From the NCBI RefSeq assembly GCF_001494595.1, contig NZ_LN929907.1, positions 1 through 64,000 on the forward strand: 64,000 nucleotides of DNA. Direction: 5' to 3'. Both the position numbers and the translations under genes were made by a program. This document shows, piece by piece, positions 32,581-40,057 of the stretch. The notes under the pieces were generated by a model that ran no database searches, was not told where the DNA came from, and was given only the letters and a program-made list of their open reading frames with translations. The DNA is from Mycobacterium sp. M26 (GTDB lineage Bacteria > Actinomycetota > Actinomycetes > Mycobacteriales > Mycobacteriaceae). The first letter of the stretch is position 1; each line of letters opens with the position of its first letter.

Positions 32581-33917
32581 GCCTCTATCCAGTTTCCGTG
32601 GAAGCCGTACGGGACTCGACGCGGCAACCGGATGCGGGCCACCGGGTCGGCGGCGAAGTCGGCGGCGTCCAGGATCACCAGGTCGCTACCGTCACGGGCC
32701 GGGTCGTAGACGTAGCCGAGGTACCAGCCGTTGGTCTCGTCAGCCGGACCCGAGGACGACGGCACGAACACCGCCTCGCCGGGACCGCCGGGTGAGGACG
32801 CCGTCCCGAAGGCGTGCTCGACGGCGTCGCCGGTCTCGAGGTCGTAGCGGACCAGCTTCGCGTCGCCCACCGACACCGCGTAGCGGGCGGGCAAGCCCGC
32901 CAGCCGGTCGTCGATCCGCGGGAACTCCACCGCCCGGTCGTCGAGCTGGCGCTCCGTCACGGTGCCGGACTTGAGGTCGATGGTCCAGCTCCACAGCACG
33001 GCACTGGCCTCGAACCCGCCGTTCTCCCGCCACAGCTCCGGGTACCGGACCGCTTGCAGCACAATCGAATCCCCGGATTCGTAGGCGTTGGCGACGTGGA
33101 ACACGTAGCACGGGTCGATCTCGAACCAGCGGATCTCGGCGAACGGGTCGTCGCGGCGCAGCACACCGAAGCGGGCGCCGTAGTTGTCGTCCCACCGGTA
33201 GGGCATGTCGCCGGTGCCCTGAATGGCGATGTCGAGATTGAACACGATCGGCAGGTCCATGAAGATCACGTGCCCAGAGGTCATCGCGAAGTCGTGCATC
33301 ATGGTCAGCGCCCCGACCTCCACGGGCCGGTTGATGGTCAGCTCACCGTTGGCATCAGCGCGGTGATAGGTGACGTGCGGCTCGAAGATGTTGCCGTAGC
33401 CGAAGAAGTGCAGTTCCCCGGTGGTCGGGCAGATCTTCGGGTGCGCGGTCATCGCATCGTTGAGCTTGCCGTCGAAGTCGTAGCAGCCGACCGTCTCGAG
33501 TTCGTTGGTGATCTCGTAGGGCAGCGACGACTCGACGAGCGCCAGCGTCTTGCCGGCGTGGTTGATGACGTGGGTGTTGGCCACCGACGCATTCAGGCTG
33601 CGGGTGCCGTCCTCGTTGTAGAGCGGGAACGGGTCGGTGAAGCTGTCGGTACGGATCCAGCGGTTGCGGTACCACTTGGCTGCGCCGCCTTCGATGCGCA
33701 CGCCGTGGATCATCCCGTCGCCGGTGAACCAGTGCCCGGTGGGCTGACGCGGGTTGGGGCCGTTGCGCAGGTACCAGCCGTCGAGCTCGGGCGGGATGGC
33801 GCCCTCGACAACAAGGGCTTCGTCGGTGAGCTCGTCGGGCACCGGCGCGTAGTTGCCGCGTTCGAAGAACTGTCCTTCGGTGGGCAGATTGGCGGAGTCC
33901 GTTGTGACGTCGGTCAT
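32577..33917 (-). CDS. Carotenoid oxygenase (retinal-pigment-epithelial-membrane-protein family)
   Basis: 446 residues from ATG MTDVTTDSANLPTEG. Four His Fe(II) ligands are expected in the AHPKICP, MMHDFAMT, YVFHVANAYE and final YGFHGNWIEA contexts; the last one is in the codons covered by the att core. Seven-bladed propeller family, cleaving C=C bonds of carotenoids, stilbenes or lignin-derived compounds. The last codons (IEA-stop) come from the integrated element and replace ISA-stop, so the protein stays complete. A palindrome overlaps the -35 region. Formerly next to the SDR/NTF2 genes. Confidence 0.9.
   Translation of the reverse strand: MTDVTTDSANLPTEGQFFERGNYAPVPDELTDEALVVEGAIPPELDGWYLRNGPNPRQPTGHWFTGDGMIHGVRIEGGAAKWYRNRWIRTDSFTDPFPLYNEDGTRSLNASVANTHVINHAGKTLALVESSLPYEITNELETVGCYDFDGKLNDAMTAHPKICPTTGELHFFGYGNIFEPHVTYHRADANGELTINRPVEVGALTMMHDFAMTSGHVIFMDLPIVFNLDIAIQGTGDMPYRWDDNYGARFGVLRRDDPFAEIRWFEIDPCYVFHVANAYESGDSIVLQAVRYPELWRENGGFEASAVLWSWTIDLKSGTVTERQLDDRAVEFPRIDDRLAGLPARYAVSVGDAKLVRYDLETGDAVEHAFGTASSPGGPGEAVFVPSSSGPADETNGWYLGYVYDPARDGSDLVILDAADFAADPVARIRLPRRVPYGFHGNWIEA
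32587..32601 (-). other. attR core
   Basis: ATCCAGTTTCCGTGG, identical to 21914-21928. On the minus strand it encodes HGNW plus part of Ile at the end of the carotenoid oxygenase. Confidence 0.9.
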
Positions 33918-33927
33918 GCCGTCCACT

Positions 33928-33953
33928 TTGACAGTCCAAGAATGACATGTCAA
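33928..33953. promoter_or_regulatory. Operator-like inverted repeats upstream of the carotenoid oxygenase
   Basis: TTGACA (33928-33933) and TGTCAA (33948-33953) form inverted arms, and a perfect 10-bp palindrome TGACATGTCA occupies 33943-33952. On the minus strand TTGACA could serve as the -35 box, so a bound regulator would block transcription of the oxygenase gene. A GACATGTC palindrome recurs at 37077-37084 before a PadR gene. Confidence 0.45.
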
Positions 33954-34031
33954 TAGTGAACGGTTATCCGAATTCGGTACAGCTTGATTGCTACCCGAGC
34001 AGCGGCGGCATCCGCTGGGTAGGTTTCGATC

Positions 34032-34676
34032 ATGCCGTCTGACGGGGGAGGCGACCCGGCTGACGCTGTGGGCTGGACTCGGTTCTACTTCGCCGACGAA
34101 CGGTGGGAGTGGTCCCCCGCGGTGGCGCGGCTGCACGGCTACCAGCCGGACACCGTCACCCCGACCACCGAGCTGGTGATGTCGCACAAGCACCCCGACG
34201 ACGTCGACATGGTGCGTGGCGTGTTGGCGGCGGTTCGCCATTCCCACCAGCCCTGGAGCAGCAGGCACCGCATCGTCGACACCCGCGGGGAGGTCCACGA
34301 AGTTGTCGTGGTCGGCTCCCATCTCCGCGACGAGACGGGCACGATCGTCGGCAGCGAGGGCCACTACGTCGACGTCACCCCGGTCCAGCGCAGCGCCGAC
34401 GAACATATCGCGGCCGCCGTCGCCGAGGTGGCCACCAACCGGGCCATGATCGAGCAGGCCAAAGGCATGCTGATGCTGATCTACCGGGTGGACGCCGAGC
34501 GTGCCTTCGAGATCCTGCGCTGGCGGTCGGGCACCACCAACACCAAGCTGCGGCTGCTGGCCGAGCAGATCCTGATCGACGTCCGCGCCCTGGAGTACGG
34601 GGAGCGCTTGCCGTCCCGGTCGGTCTACGACCATGTGCTGCTGACCGCACACACCCGGGTGGCCCGCAGCGGCTAG
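34032..34676 (+). CDS. PAS-ANTAR domain RNA-binding regulator
   Basis: 214 residues. PAS_3 fold (WTRFYFADERWEWSPAVARLHGYQPDTVTPTTELVMSHKHPDDVDMVRGVLAAV ... HRIVDTRGEVHEVVVVGSHLRDETGTIVGSEGHYVDVT) at about 14-120, followed by an ANTAR domain at about 125-190 with the conserved ATNRAMIEQAKGMLMLIY and AFEILRW motifs. ANTAR domains bind paired hairpins in nascent RNA and prevent termination. The PAS ligand is unknown. A bulged hairpin lies just before its start (33991-34022). Confidence 0.9.
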   Translation: MPSDGGGDPADAVGWTRFYFADERWEWSPAVARLHGYQPDTVTPTTELVMSHKHPDDVDMVRGVLAAVRHSHQPWSSRHRIVDTRGEVHEVVVVGSHLRDETGTIVGSEGHYVDVTPVQRSADEHIAAAVAEVATNRAMIEQAKGMLMLIYRVDAERAFEILRWRSGTTNTKLRLLAEQILIDVRALEYGERLPSRSVYDHVLLTAHTRVARSG

Positions 34677-34722
34677 ACACGCTCGGCGCGCGCATCCATG
34701 CCGGTGCGACGAAGATGTTCGG

Positions 34723-35433
34723 ATGCCCGATCGTCGGCACTCCGCGCTGCTGTTCCGGCTCGCGGTGCGCCCGGTCGGCTGCTCGCAGCAGGACATTCTC
34801 GACGAACTGCGCCGGGTCATCCTCGACGGCGCTCTGCCGCCCGGGACCGCGGTGCCCGTCGGGGAGGTTGCCGACGCGTTTGGGGTCAGCCACATCCCGG
34901 TCCGGGAGGCACTGAAAACCCTGACCGGCGAAGGACTGATCCAGCACCGGCGTAACTTCGGCTACTCCGTGGCCCAGTTGACGGCCAGCGAGCTGGCCGA
35001 GATGTACATCGTGCGTCAGACGTTGGAGTCCGCGGCGCTCTCGGCCGCCGTCGAGCGTGCCGGCGACGCCGACCGCCGGGAACTGCTGGATATCAACATG
35101 CAGCTGGAAACCGCTCTGGCAGAGGGTGATCCGCAGACCTACCACCGGCAGAGCCGACACTTCCACCTCGGCCTGGCCCGGCCGTCGCAGATGCTGCGGC
35201 TACTACACATGCTCGAATACGCCTGGAACATCACCGAACCCGTACAACTGATGGTGCACGTCGAGCAGTCCCAGCGCGCTCTGCTGCACCAGGATCATCG
35301 GATCATGCTCGAGGCGTTCCTGGACCGCGATGTCGAGCAACTACTGTCCACCAGCGCGTTACATCACCAGCGGCTCAACGCCGTGGTGTCCACCCTGCCC
35401 GCGCACAGCGGGTTGGTGGCCGACGAGCCGTAG
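34723..35433 (+). CDS. GntR-family (FCD) transcriptional regulator
   Basis: 236 residues. Winged helix at about 20-85 (QDILDELRRVILDGALPPGTAVPVGEVADAFGVSHIPVREALKTLTGEGLI), then an all-helical FCD domain with metal-binding candidates (YHRQSRHFHLGLARPS, LLHQDHRIMLEAFLDRD). FadR/FCD regulators sense organic acids or nucleobase-derived ligands. The NCS1 transporter starts 92 bp downstream on the same strand, so it is the likely target. Confidence 0.87.
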   Translation: MPDRRHSALLFRLAVRPVGCSQQDILDELRRVILDGALPPGTAVPVGEVADAFGVSHIPVREALKTLTGEGLIQHRRNFGYSVAQLTASELAEMYIVRQTLESAALSAAVERAGDADRRELLDINMQLETALAEGDPQTYHRQSRHFHLGLARPSQMLRLLHMLEYAWNITEPVQLMVHVEQSQRALLHQDHRIMLEAFLDRDVEQLLSTSALHHQRLNAVVSTLPAHSGLVADEP

Positions 35434-35525
35434 GCCGCAAAATATAGCTTTCCTGCAACGGCCCGGCAATATGGCGCCGATACGGTTCCGGCATCGTCCT
35501 GTTGATTGATCCGACGGAGCCTGCC

Positions 35526-37064
35526 ATGACCGAGACGCGCGACCTCCCTCCCACCGCCCGGGCGGGCGCCGACGATCTCGTCGAGGCAGCCGGCCACCCG
35601 GTCGGCGGCGGCCTGATCAAACCGGGTTACGACCCTCGCCTGACCAACGAGGACCTGGCCCCGCTGGCCAAGCAAAGCTGGTCGTCCTACAACATTTTCG
35701 CGTTCTGGATGTCCGACGTGCACAGCGTCGGCGGCTACGTCACCGCGGGCAGTCTGTTCGCGCTGGGTCTGGCCAGTTGGCAGGTGCTCGTCGCCCTGCT
35801 GATCGGCATCGTGATCGTCAACGTGTTCTGCAACCTGGTGGCCAAACCCAGCCAGCAGACGGGGGTTCCCTACCCGGTCATCTGCCGCAGCGTGTTCGGT
35901 GTCCTGGGTGCCAATATCCCCGCGATCATCCGTGGACTGATCGCGGTTGCCTGGTACGGCATCCAGACCTACCTGGCCTCGGCCGCACTGGATGTGGTGC
36001 TGCTCAAGCTCTTTCCGGGTCTGGCGCCCTACGCGGACGTGAATCAGTACGGCTTCCTGGGTCTGCCGCTGCTGGGCTGGTGCAGCTTCATGCTGCTGTG
36101 GGTACTGCAGGCGTGCGTGTTCTGGCGGGGTATGGAGTCGATCCGCAGGTTCATCGACTTCTGCGGCCCCGCGGTCTACGTGGTGATGTTCATCCTCTGC
36201 GGCTACCTGATCCACAAGGCGGGCTGGGGCGCGATCGACCTGAACCTGGGTTCGGTGACCTACACCGGCCTGGAATCGATCCCGGTTATGCTGGGCGCCA
36301 TTGCCCTTGTGGTGTCGTACTTCTCGGGCCCGATGCTGAACTTCGGCGACTTCTCCCGCTACGGAAAGTCGTTCGCCGCAGTCAAGAAGGGCAACTTCCT
36401 CGGCCTGCCGGTTAACTTCCTGGTGTTCTCGGTACTGGTGGTGGTCACGGCCTCGCTCACCGTTCCGGTCTTCGGTGAGCTGATCACCGACCCGGTGCAG
36501 ACGGTAGCCCGTATCGACAGCACCTTCGCGATCGTGTTGGGCGCCTTGACGTTCACGATCGCGACCATCGGCATCAACATCGTCGCCAACTTCATCAGCC
36601 CGGCCTTCGACTTCTCCAACGTCAGCCCGCAGAAGATCAGCTGGCGCGCGGGCGGCATGATCGCCGCCGTCGGCTCGGTACTGATCACCCCGTGGAACCT
36701 ATACAACAACCCGGAGGTCATCCACTACACGCTGGAGATCCTGGGCGCCTTCATCGGCCCGCTGTTCGGTGTCCTGATCGCCGACTTCTACCTGGTGCGC
36801 AAGCAGCACGTCGCCGTCGACGACCTGTTCACCATGAGCACCAGCGGCAGCTACTGGTACACCAAGGGCTACAACCCGGTCGCGGTCATCTCCACGGCGG
36901 TGGGTGCGGTGCTGGCGGTCGTCCCGGTGCTGCTCGCCGGCTCGGTCTACGGGATGCACACCGCGGCCCAGTACTCCTGGTTCATCGGCTGTGGTGTGGC
37001 GTTCGGCCTGTACTACCTGCTGGCCAAGCATTCCGCGATGAAGATGACCGTCGCACAGCCGTGA
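35526..37064 (+). CDS. NCS1-family nucleobase:cation symporter
   Basis: 512 residues from the ATG behind GGAG (MTETRDLPPTARAG). Twelve hydrophobic segments; conserved NCS1 motifs SWSSYNIFAFWMSDVHSVGGYV in TM1 and YFSGPMLNFGDFSRYGKS in the TM6 region. Substrates in the family are uracil, cytosine, allantoin, hydantoin or thiamine precursors; the sequence alone does not choose. Probably controlled by the GntR regulator just upstream. Confidence 0.9.
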   Translation: MTETRDLPPTARAGADDLVEAAGHPVGGGLIKPGYDPRLTNEDLAPLAKQSWSSYNIFAFWMSDVHSVGGYVTAGSLFALGLASWQVLVALLIGIVIVNVFCNLVAKPSQQTGVPYPVICRSVFGVLGANIPAIIRGLIAVAWYGIQTYLASAALDVVLLKLFPGLAPYADVNQYGFLGLPLLGWCSFMLLWVLQACVFWRGMESIRRFIDFCGPAVYVVMFILCGYLIHKAGWGAIDLNLGSVTYTGLESIPVMLGAIALVVSYFSGPMLNFGDFSRYGKSFAAVKKGNFLGLPVNFLVFSVLVVVTASLTVPVFGELITDPVQTVARIDSTFAIVLGALTFTIATIGINIVANFISPAFDFSNVSPQKISWRAGGMIAAVGSVLITPWNLYNNPEVIHYTLEILGAFIGPLFGVLIADFYLVRKQHVAVDDLFTMSTSGSYWYTKGYNPVAVISTAVGAVLAVVPVLLAGSVYGMHTAAQYSWFIGCGVAFGLYYLLAKHSAMKMTVAQP

Positions 37065-37090
37065 CATTCCACTTCTGACATGTCGCGCTC

Positions 37091-37096
37091 TACGAT
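37091..37096 (+). promoter_or_regulatory. -10 element of the PadR gene, leaderless, with a nearby palindrome
   Basis: TACGAT, then 6 nt, then GTG at 37103. A perfect palindrome GACATGTC (37077-37084) lies 6 bp upstream of the -10 and is a plausible PadR operator. Confidence 0.5.
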
Positions 37097-37102
37097 GGTC
37101 GG

Positions 37103-37624
37103 GTGAGTCTTCGGTACGCGGCACTGGGACTGCTGGCCCAACAGCCCGGCAGCGGGTATGACCTGCTCAAACGCTTCGAGTATTCGATGGCCAACGTGTG
37201 GCCGGCCACGCAGAGCCAGCTCTACGGGGAACTGAACAAGCTCGCCGATGCCGGCTTGATCGAGGTCACCGACATCGGCCCGCGCGGCCGCAAGGAGTAT
37301 CGGGTCACCGACGCCGGACGGGAAGACCTGCTGCGGTGGATGACCAACCCGCAGGACGACCCGCCGTATCGCAGCGCCGAATTACTGCGGGTGTTCCTCC
37401 TCGGCGAGATGCCGGCCGGGCAGGCCCGCAAGCACGTTGCAGCGGTGGCCGAGCAGGCCACCGCTGAGCGCAAACGCTATGAGCAGCTTCGGGATTCGGT
37501 CGACTGGGACGATTCCGACGCCGATTTCTACGGCCGGGCGGCGCTGGAGTACGGGCTGCGCGCACAGGCCATGGAAGCCGAGTGGGCGCGCTGGCTGGTC
37601 GAGGAGATCGACCGCCGCTCCTGA
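37103..37624 (+). CDS. PadR-family transcriptional regulator
   Basis: 173 residues, GTG start behind a leaderless-type promoter. Winged helix 1-80 (LRYAALGLLAQQPGSGYDLLKRFEYSMANVWPATQSQLYGELNKLADAGLIEVTD). The C-terminal Vir_act_alpha_C dimerisation helices run from about 95 (LLRVFLLGEMPAGQARKHVAAVAEQATAERKRYEQL). Represses its own or neighbouring genes in response to a small aromatic or drug-like ligand. Another PadR gene follows 89 bp downstream but is of a different subtype. Confidence 0.88.
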   Translation: MSLRYAALGLLAQQPGSGYDLLKRFEYSMANVWPATQSQLYGELNKLADAGLIEVTDIGPRGRKEYRVTDAGREDLLRWMTNPQDDPPYRSAELLRVFLLGEMPAGQARKHVAAVAEQATAERKRYEQLRDSVDWDDSDADFYGRAALEYGLRAQAMEAEWARWLVEEIDRRS

Positions 37625-37650
37625 CATTGATCGTTGCATCGCGATAGTTT

Positions 37651-37673
37651 CCGATATATCGTTGACGTATCGG
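37651..37673. promoter_or_regulatory. Operator-like inverted repeat before the second PadR gene
   Basis: CCGATA and TATCGG arms enclose an 11-bp centre containing TATCGTTGACG. A further CGATAG half-site lies just upstream (37642-37647). It overlaps the probable promoter, about 40 bp before the ATG at 37714, and suggests autoregulation. Confidence 0.5.
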
Positions 37674-37713
37674 AAGCGCACTCGGCGTTTCCCGTCGAGA
37701 AAGAGAGAGTGCA

Positions 37714-38457
37714 ATGAGCACCCCATTCCCCCAGTTCAACGGCCCGCATGCGGGTCACCCCGGTCCCGGCGGCTTCGGGCCTGGTTTCGGTCCCGGCTTC
37801 GGCTTCGCCCCGCCCGGACCCGGCCGTCGGCATGGCCGCCGGCACTTCCGGGAGCACGTCCGCGAGCAGATGGCCGCCGGTGACGGTCCGGCCGGTTTCG
37901 GGCCGCGCGGTGGTTTCGGCCCCGGCTTCGGTCCGGGTTTCGGTCCCGGCTTCGGGTTCGGACCCGGCGGTGGTCGCGGTCGCGACGGACGCCGCGGACA
38001 CGGGCGTGGTCGCGGTCGCGGCCGGCGCGGTGATGTCCGGATCGCGATCCTGGCTCTGCTCACCGAACGGCCGATGCACGGCTACGAGATGATCCAGGAG
38101 ATCGCCGAGCGCACCAACGGTGTGTGGAAGCCCAGCCCCGGCTCGGTCTACCCCACCCTGCAGTTGCTCGTCGACGAGGGCGTCATCGTCGGCACCGAAA
38201 CCGAGGGCAGCAAGAAGCTTTTCGAGCTGACCGAGGACGGCCGTGCCGCCGCCGAGAAGATCACCACCCCGCCGTGGGAGGAGATCGCCGAGGACACCGA
38301 TCCCGGCGAGCTCAATCTGCGCGACGCAGTGGGCAAGCTGTTCGGCGCGGTCAAGCAGTCAGCCCACACCGCCAGCCCCGAGCAGCAACAGCGCATCGTC
38401 GACATCGTCAACACTGCGCGCCGCGAGATCTACCAGATCCTCGGCGAATCGGAGTAA
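37714..38457 (+). CDS. PadR-family regulator with Gly/Phe/Pro-rich N-terminal extension
   Basis: 247 residues from ATG after GAGAGAGTGCA. Residues 1-105 are a disordered GFGPGFGPGF-type repeat region and a Gly/Arg-rich segment (GRGRDGRRGHGRGRGRGRR). The winged helix lies at about 106-180 (IAILALLTERPMHGYEMIQEIAERTNGVWKPSPGSVYPTLQLLVDEGVI), followed by a C-terminal helix. Such Gly-rich extensions are common in mycobacterial PadR proteins and may promote RNA or DNA binding or clustering. A long hairpin follows the stop. Confidence 0.85.
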   Translation: MSTPFPQFNGPHAGHPGPGGFGPGFGPGFGFAPPGPGRRHGRRHFREHVREQMAAGDGPAGFGPRGGFGPGFGPGFGPGFGFGPGGGRGRDGRRGHGRGRGRGRRGDVRIAILALLTERPMHGYEMIQEIAERTNGVWKPSPGSVYPTLQLLVDEGVIVGTETEGSKKLFELTEDGRAAAEKITTPPWEEIAEDTDPGELNLRDAVGKLFGAVKQSAHTASPEQQQRIVDIVNTARREIYQILGESE

Positions 38458-38458
38458 T

Positions 38459-38507
38459 GATTTCGGCGCGGTTGGCGTCGCTGAGCGACGCCAACCGCGC
38501 CGAAATC
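38459..38507. terminator. Perfect 24-bp hairpin between convergent genes
   Basis: Arms 38459-38482 and 38484-38507 are exact reverse complements around one central base (49 bp in all; arms start GATTTCGGCG). It begins 1 bp after the PadR stop and includes two bases of the glpK stop codon. There is no U-tract, so it would act as an I-shaped mycobacterial terminator on both strands. Confidence 0.75.
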
Positions 38508-40023
38508 ACGAGACGTCCACCCAATCCAGCGTGCGCTGCACCGCTTTACGCCAACCGGCGTAGCCGTCGGCCCGCTGCCCCTCAGTCCAGGCCGGCGACC
38601 ACCGGCGGTCCTCCTGCCAATTCGCCCGCAGGTCATCAGGATCCGCCCAGAAGCCAGTCGCCAGGCCCGCCGCATATGCCGCGCCCAGCGCGGTGGTCTC
38701 GGCCACCACCGGTCGCACCACGTCCACTCCCAGCACGTCGGCCTGGATCTGCATGCACAACTCGTTGAGCGTCACCCCGCCGTCGACTTTGAGCACCTCC
38801 AGGTGCACACCGGAGTCCGCCTCCATCGCGTCGACCACATCGCGGCTCTGATAGCAGATCGCCTCCAGCGTCGCCCGCGCCACATGAGCATTCGAGTTGA
38901 ACCGGGACAGGCCCACGATCGCACCGCGCGCATCGGAGCGCCAGTACGGCGCGAACAACCCGGAGAACGCCGGCACGAAGTACACCCCGCCGTTGTCGGG
39001 CACCTGCGCGGCCAGCGTCTCACTGTCGGCCGCGCCGCTGATGATGCCCAGCTGATCGCGCAGCCACTGCACGGCAGATCCGGTCACCGCGATCGAACCC
39101 TCAAGGGCATAAACAGGTTTCGCGTCTCCGAACTGATAGCACACCGTCGTCAGCAGACCATTGTTCGAGCGCACGATCTTCTCGCCGGTGTTGAGCAGCA
39201 GGAAATTGCCGGTGCCGTAGGTGTTCTTGGCCTCACCCGGCGCCAGACACACCTGGCCCACCATCGCGGCCTGCTGATCACCCAGGCTCGCCGTCACCGG
39301 CACCTCACCGCCGGTGGGCCCGGCCGGATGCGTCATGCCATAGGGGTCCGGCGAGGACGACGGCCGGATCTCGGGCAGCATCGCCCGCGGAATCCCGAAG
39401 AACGACAACAGTTCGTCGTCCCAGTCCAGGGTTTCCAGGTTCATCAGCATGGTCCGGCTGGCGTTGGTCACATCGGTGACGTGCACGCCCCCTGCCGCAC
39501 CACCGGTGAGATTCCACAACACCCAGGTGTCCGGAGTACCGAACAGCGCGTCACCGCGCTCGGCGTCCGCACGCACCCCGTCGACGTTGTCCAGGATCCA
39601 CTGCAGTTTGCCGCCGGAGAAGTACGTCGCCGGCGGCAGGCCTGCCTTGTGCCGGATCACGTCACCGCGGCCGTCACGATCCAGCGCGGTGGCGATGCGG
39701 TCGGTGCGGGTGTCCTGCCAGACGATCGCGTTGTAGTACGGCCGGCCGGTCTTGCGGTTCCACACCAGGGTGGTCTCGCGCTGGTTGGTGATACCGAGTG
39801 CCGCCAGGTCCCCCGCCCGCAGCTTGGTGGCGTTCAGCGCCGACTGCACGACCGTCTGCGTGCGCTCCCAGATCTCCACCGGGTTGTGTTCCACCCAGCC
39901 CGCCTGCGGCAGGATCTGCTCGTGCTCGAGCTGATGGCGCCCCACCTCCAGACCGTTGTGATCGAAGATCATGCAGCGGGTGCTGGTGGTGCCCTGGTCA
40001 ATGGATGCGACGAAGTCGGCCAA
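38506..40023 (-). CDS. glpK: Glycerol kinase
   Basis: 505 residues from TTG ([23 protein letters not shown]), which has AGGAG 5 nt upstream. An ATG at 40059 would add 12 residues but overlaps the divergent methyltransferase start; the M. tuberculosis annotation uses a comparable longer start. FGGY kinase signatures: DQGTTSTR phosphate loop, [22 protein letters not shown] and [28 protein letters not shown]. Phosphorylates glycerol with ATP. Orthologous position to Rv3696c. Confidence 0.94.
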   Translation of the reverse strand: MADFVASIDQGTTSTRCMIFDHNGLEVGRHQLEHEQILPQAGWVEHNPVEIWERTQTVVQSALNATKLRAGDLAALGITNQRETTLVWNRKTGRPYYNAIVWQDTRTDRIATALDRDGRGDVIRHKAGLPPATYFSGGKLQWILDNVDGVRADAERGDALFGTPDTWVLWNLTGGAAGGVHVTDVTNASRTMLMNLETLDWDDELLSFFGIPRAMLPEIRPSSSPDPYGMTHPAGPTGGEVPVTASLGDQQAAMVGQVCLAPGEAKNTYGTGNFLLLNTGEKIVRSNNGLLTTVCYQFGDAKPVYALEGSIAVTGSAVQWLRDQLGIISGAADSETLAAQVPDNGGVYFVPAFSGLFAPYWRSDARGAIVGLSRFNSNAHVARATLEAICYQSRDVVDAMEADSGVHLEVLKVDGGVTLNELCMQIQADVLGVDVVRPVVAETTALGAAYAAGLATGFWADPDDLRANWQEDRRWSPAWTEGQRADGYAGWRKAVQRTLDWVDVS

Positions 40024-40057
40024 CAGTGCTCCTAGAAAAGGTGGCGGTGCATCGTCC

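Larger units (their letters stand above)
21914..32601. mobile_element. 10.7-kb integrated phage-satellite-like element (capsid-forming PICI / phiRv-like)
   Basis: Bounded by exact 15-bp direct repeats. From right to left: tyrosine integrase and repressor on the plus strand, then a long minus-strand operon of Xis-like HTH, small genes, DUF2742-like, RepA-like ATPase, internally duplicated small protein, HNH nuclease, large terminase, portal, small protein, scaffold, HK97-fold capsid and two connector proteins. No tail tube, tape measure, baseplate, holin/lysin, protease or small terminase gene is recognisable, and reading frames are intact. Known capsid-forming PICIs and the M. tuberculosis phiRv1/phiRv2 elements have this size and logic: they build their own heads and need a helper phage for tails and lysis. 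Whether it is active is unknown. Confidence 0.92.

Noticed and set aside
21914..32601. Idea that the element is a degraded full prophage
   Set aside because: All frames are intact and tightly overlapped, the ends are exact att repeats, and there are no tail-gene remnants; a compact satellite explains it better.
32577..34895. 772-codon frame containing the carotenoid oxygenase
   Set aside because: Upstream 326 codons are antisense to the PAS-ANTAR gene; family length and start fit ATG 33917.
37760..37990. GGTTTCGGCCCCGGC repeats
   Set aside because: Coding repeats (GFGPGF) in the N-terminal extension of the second PadR regulator.
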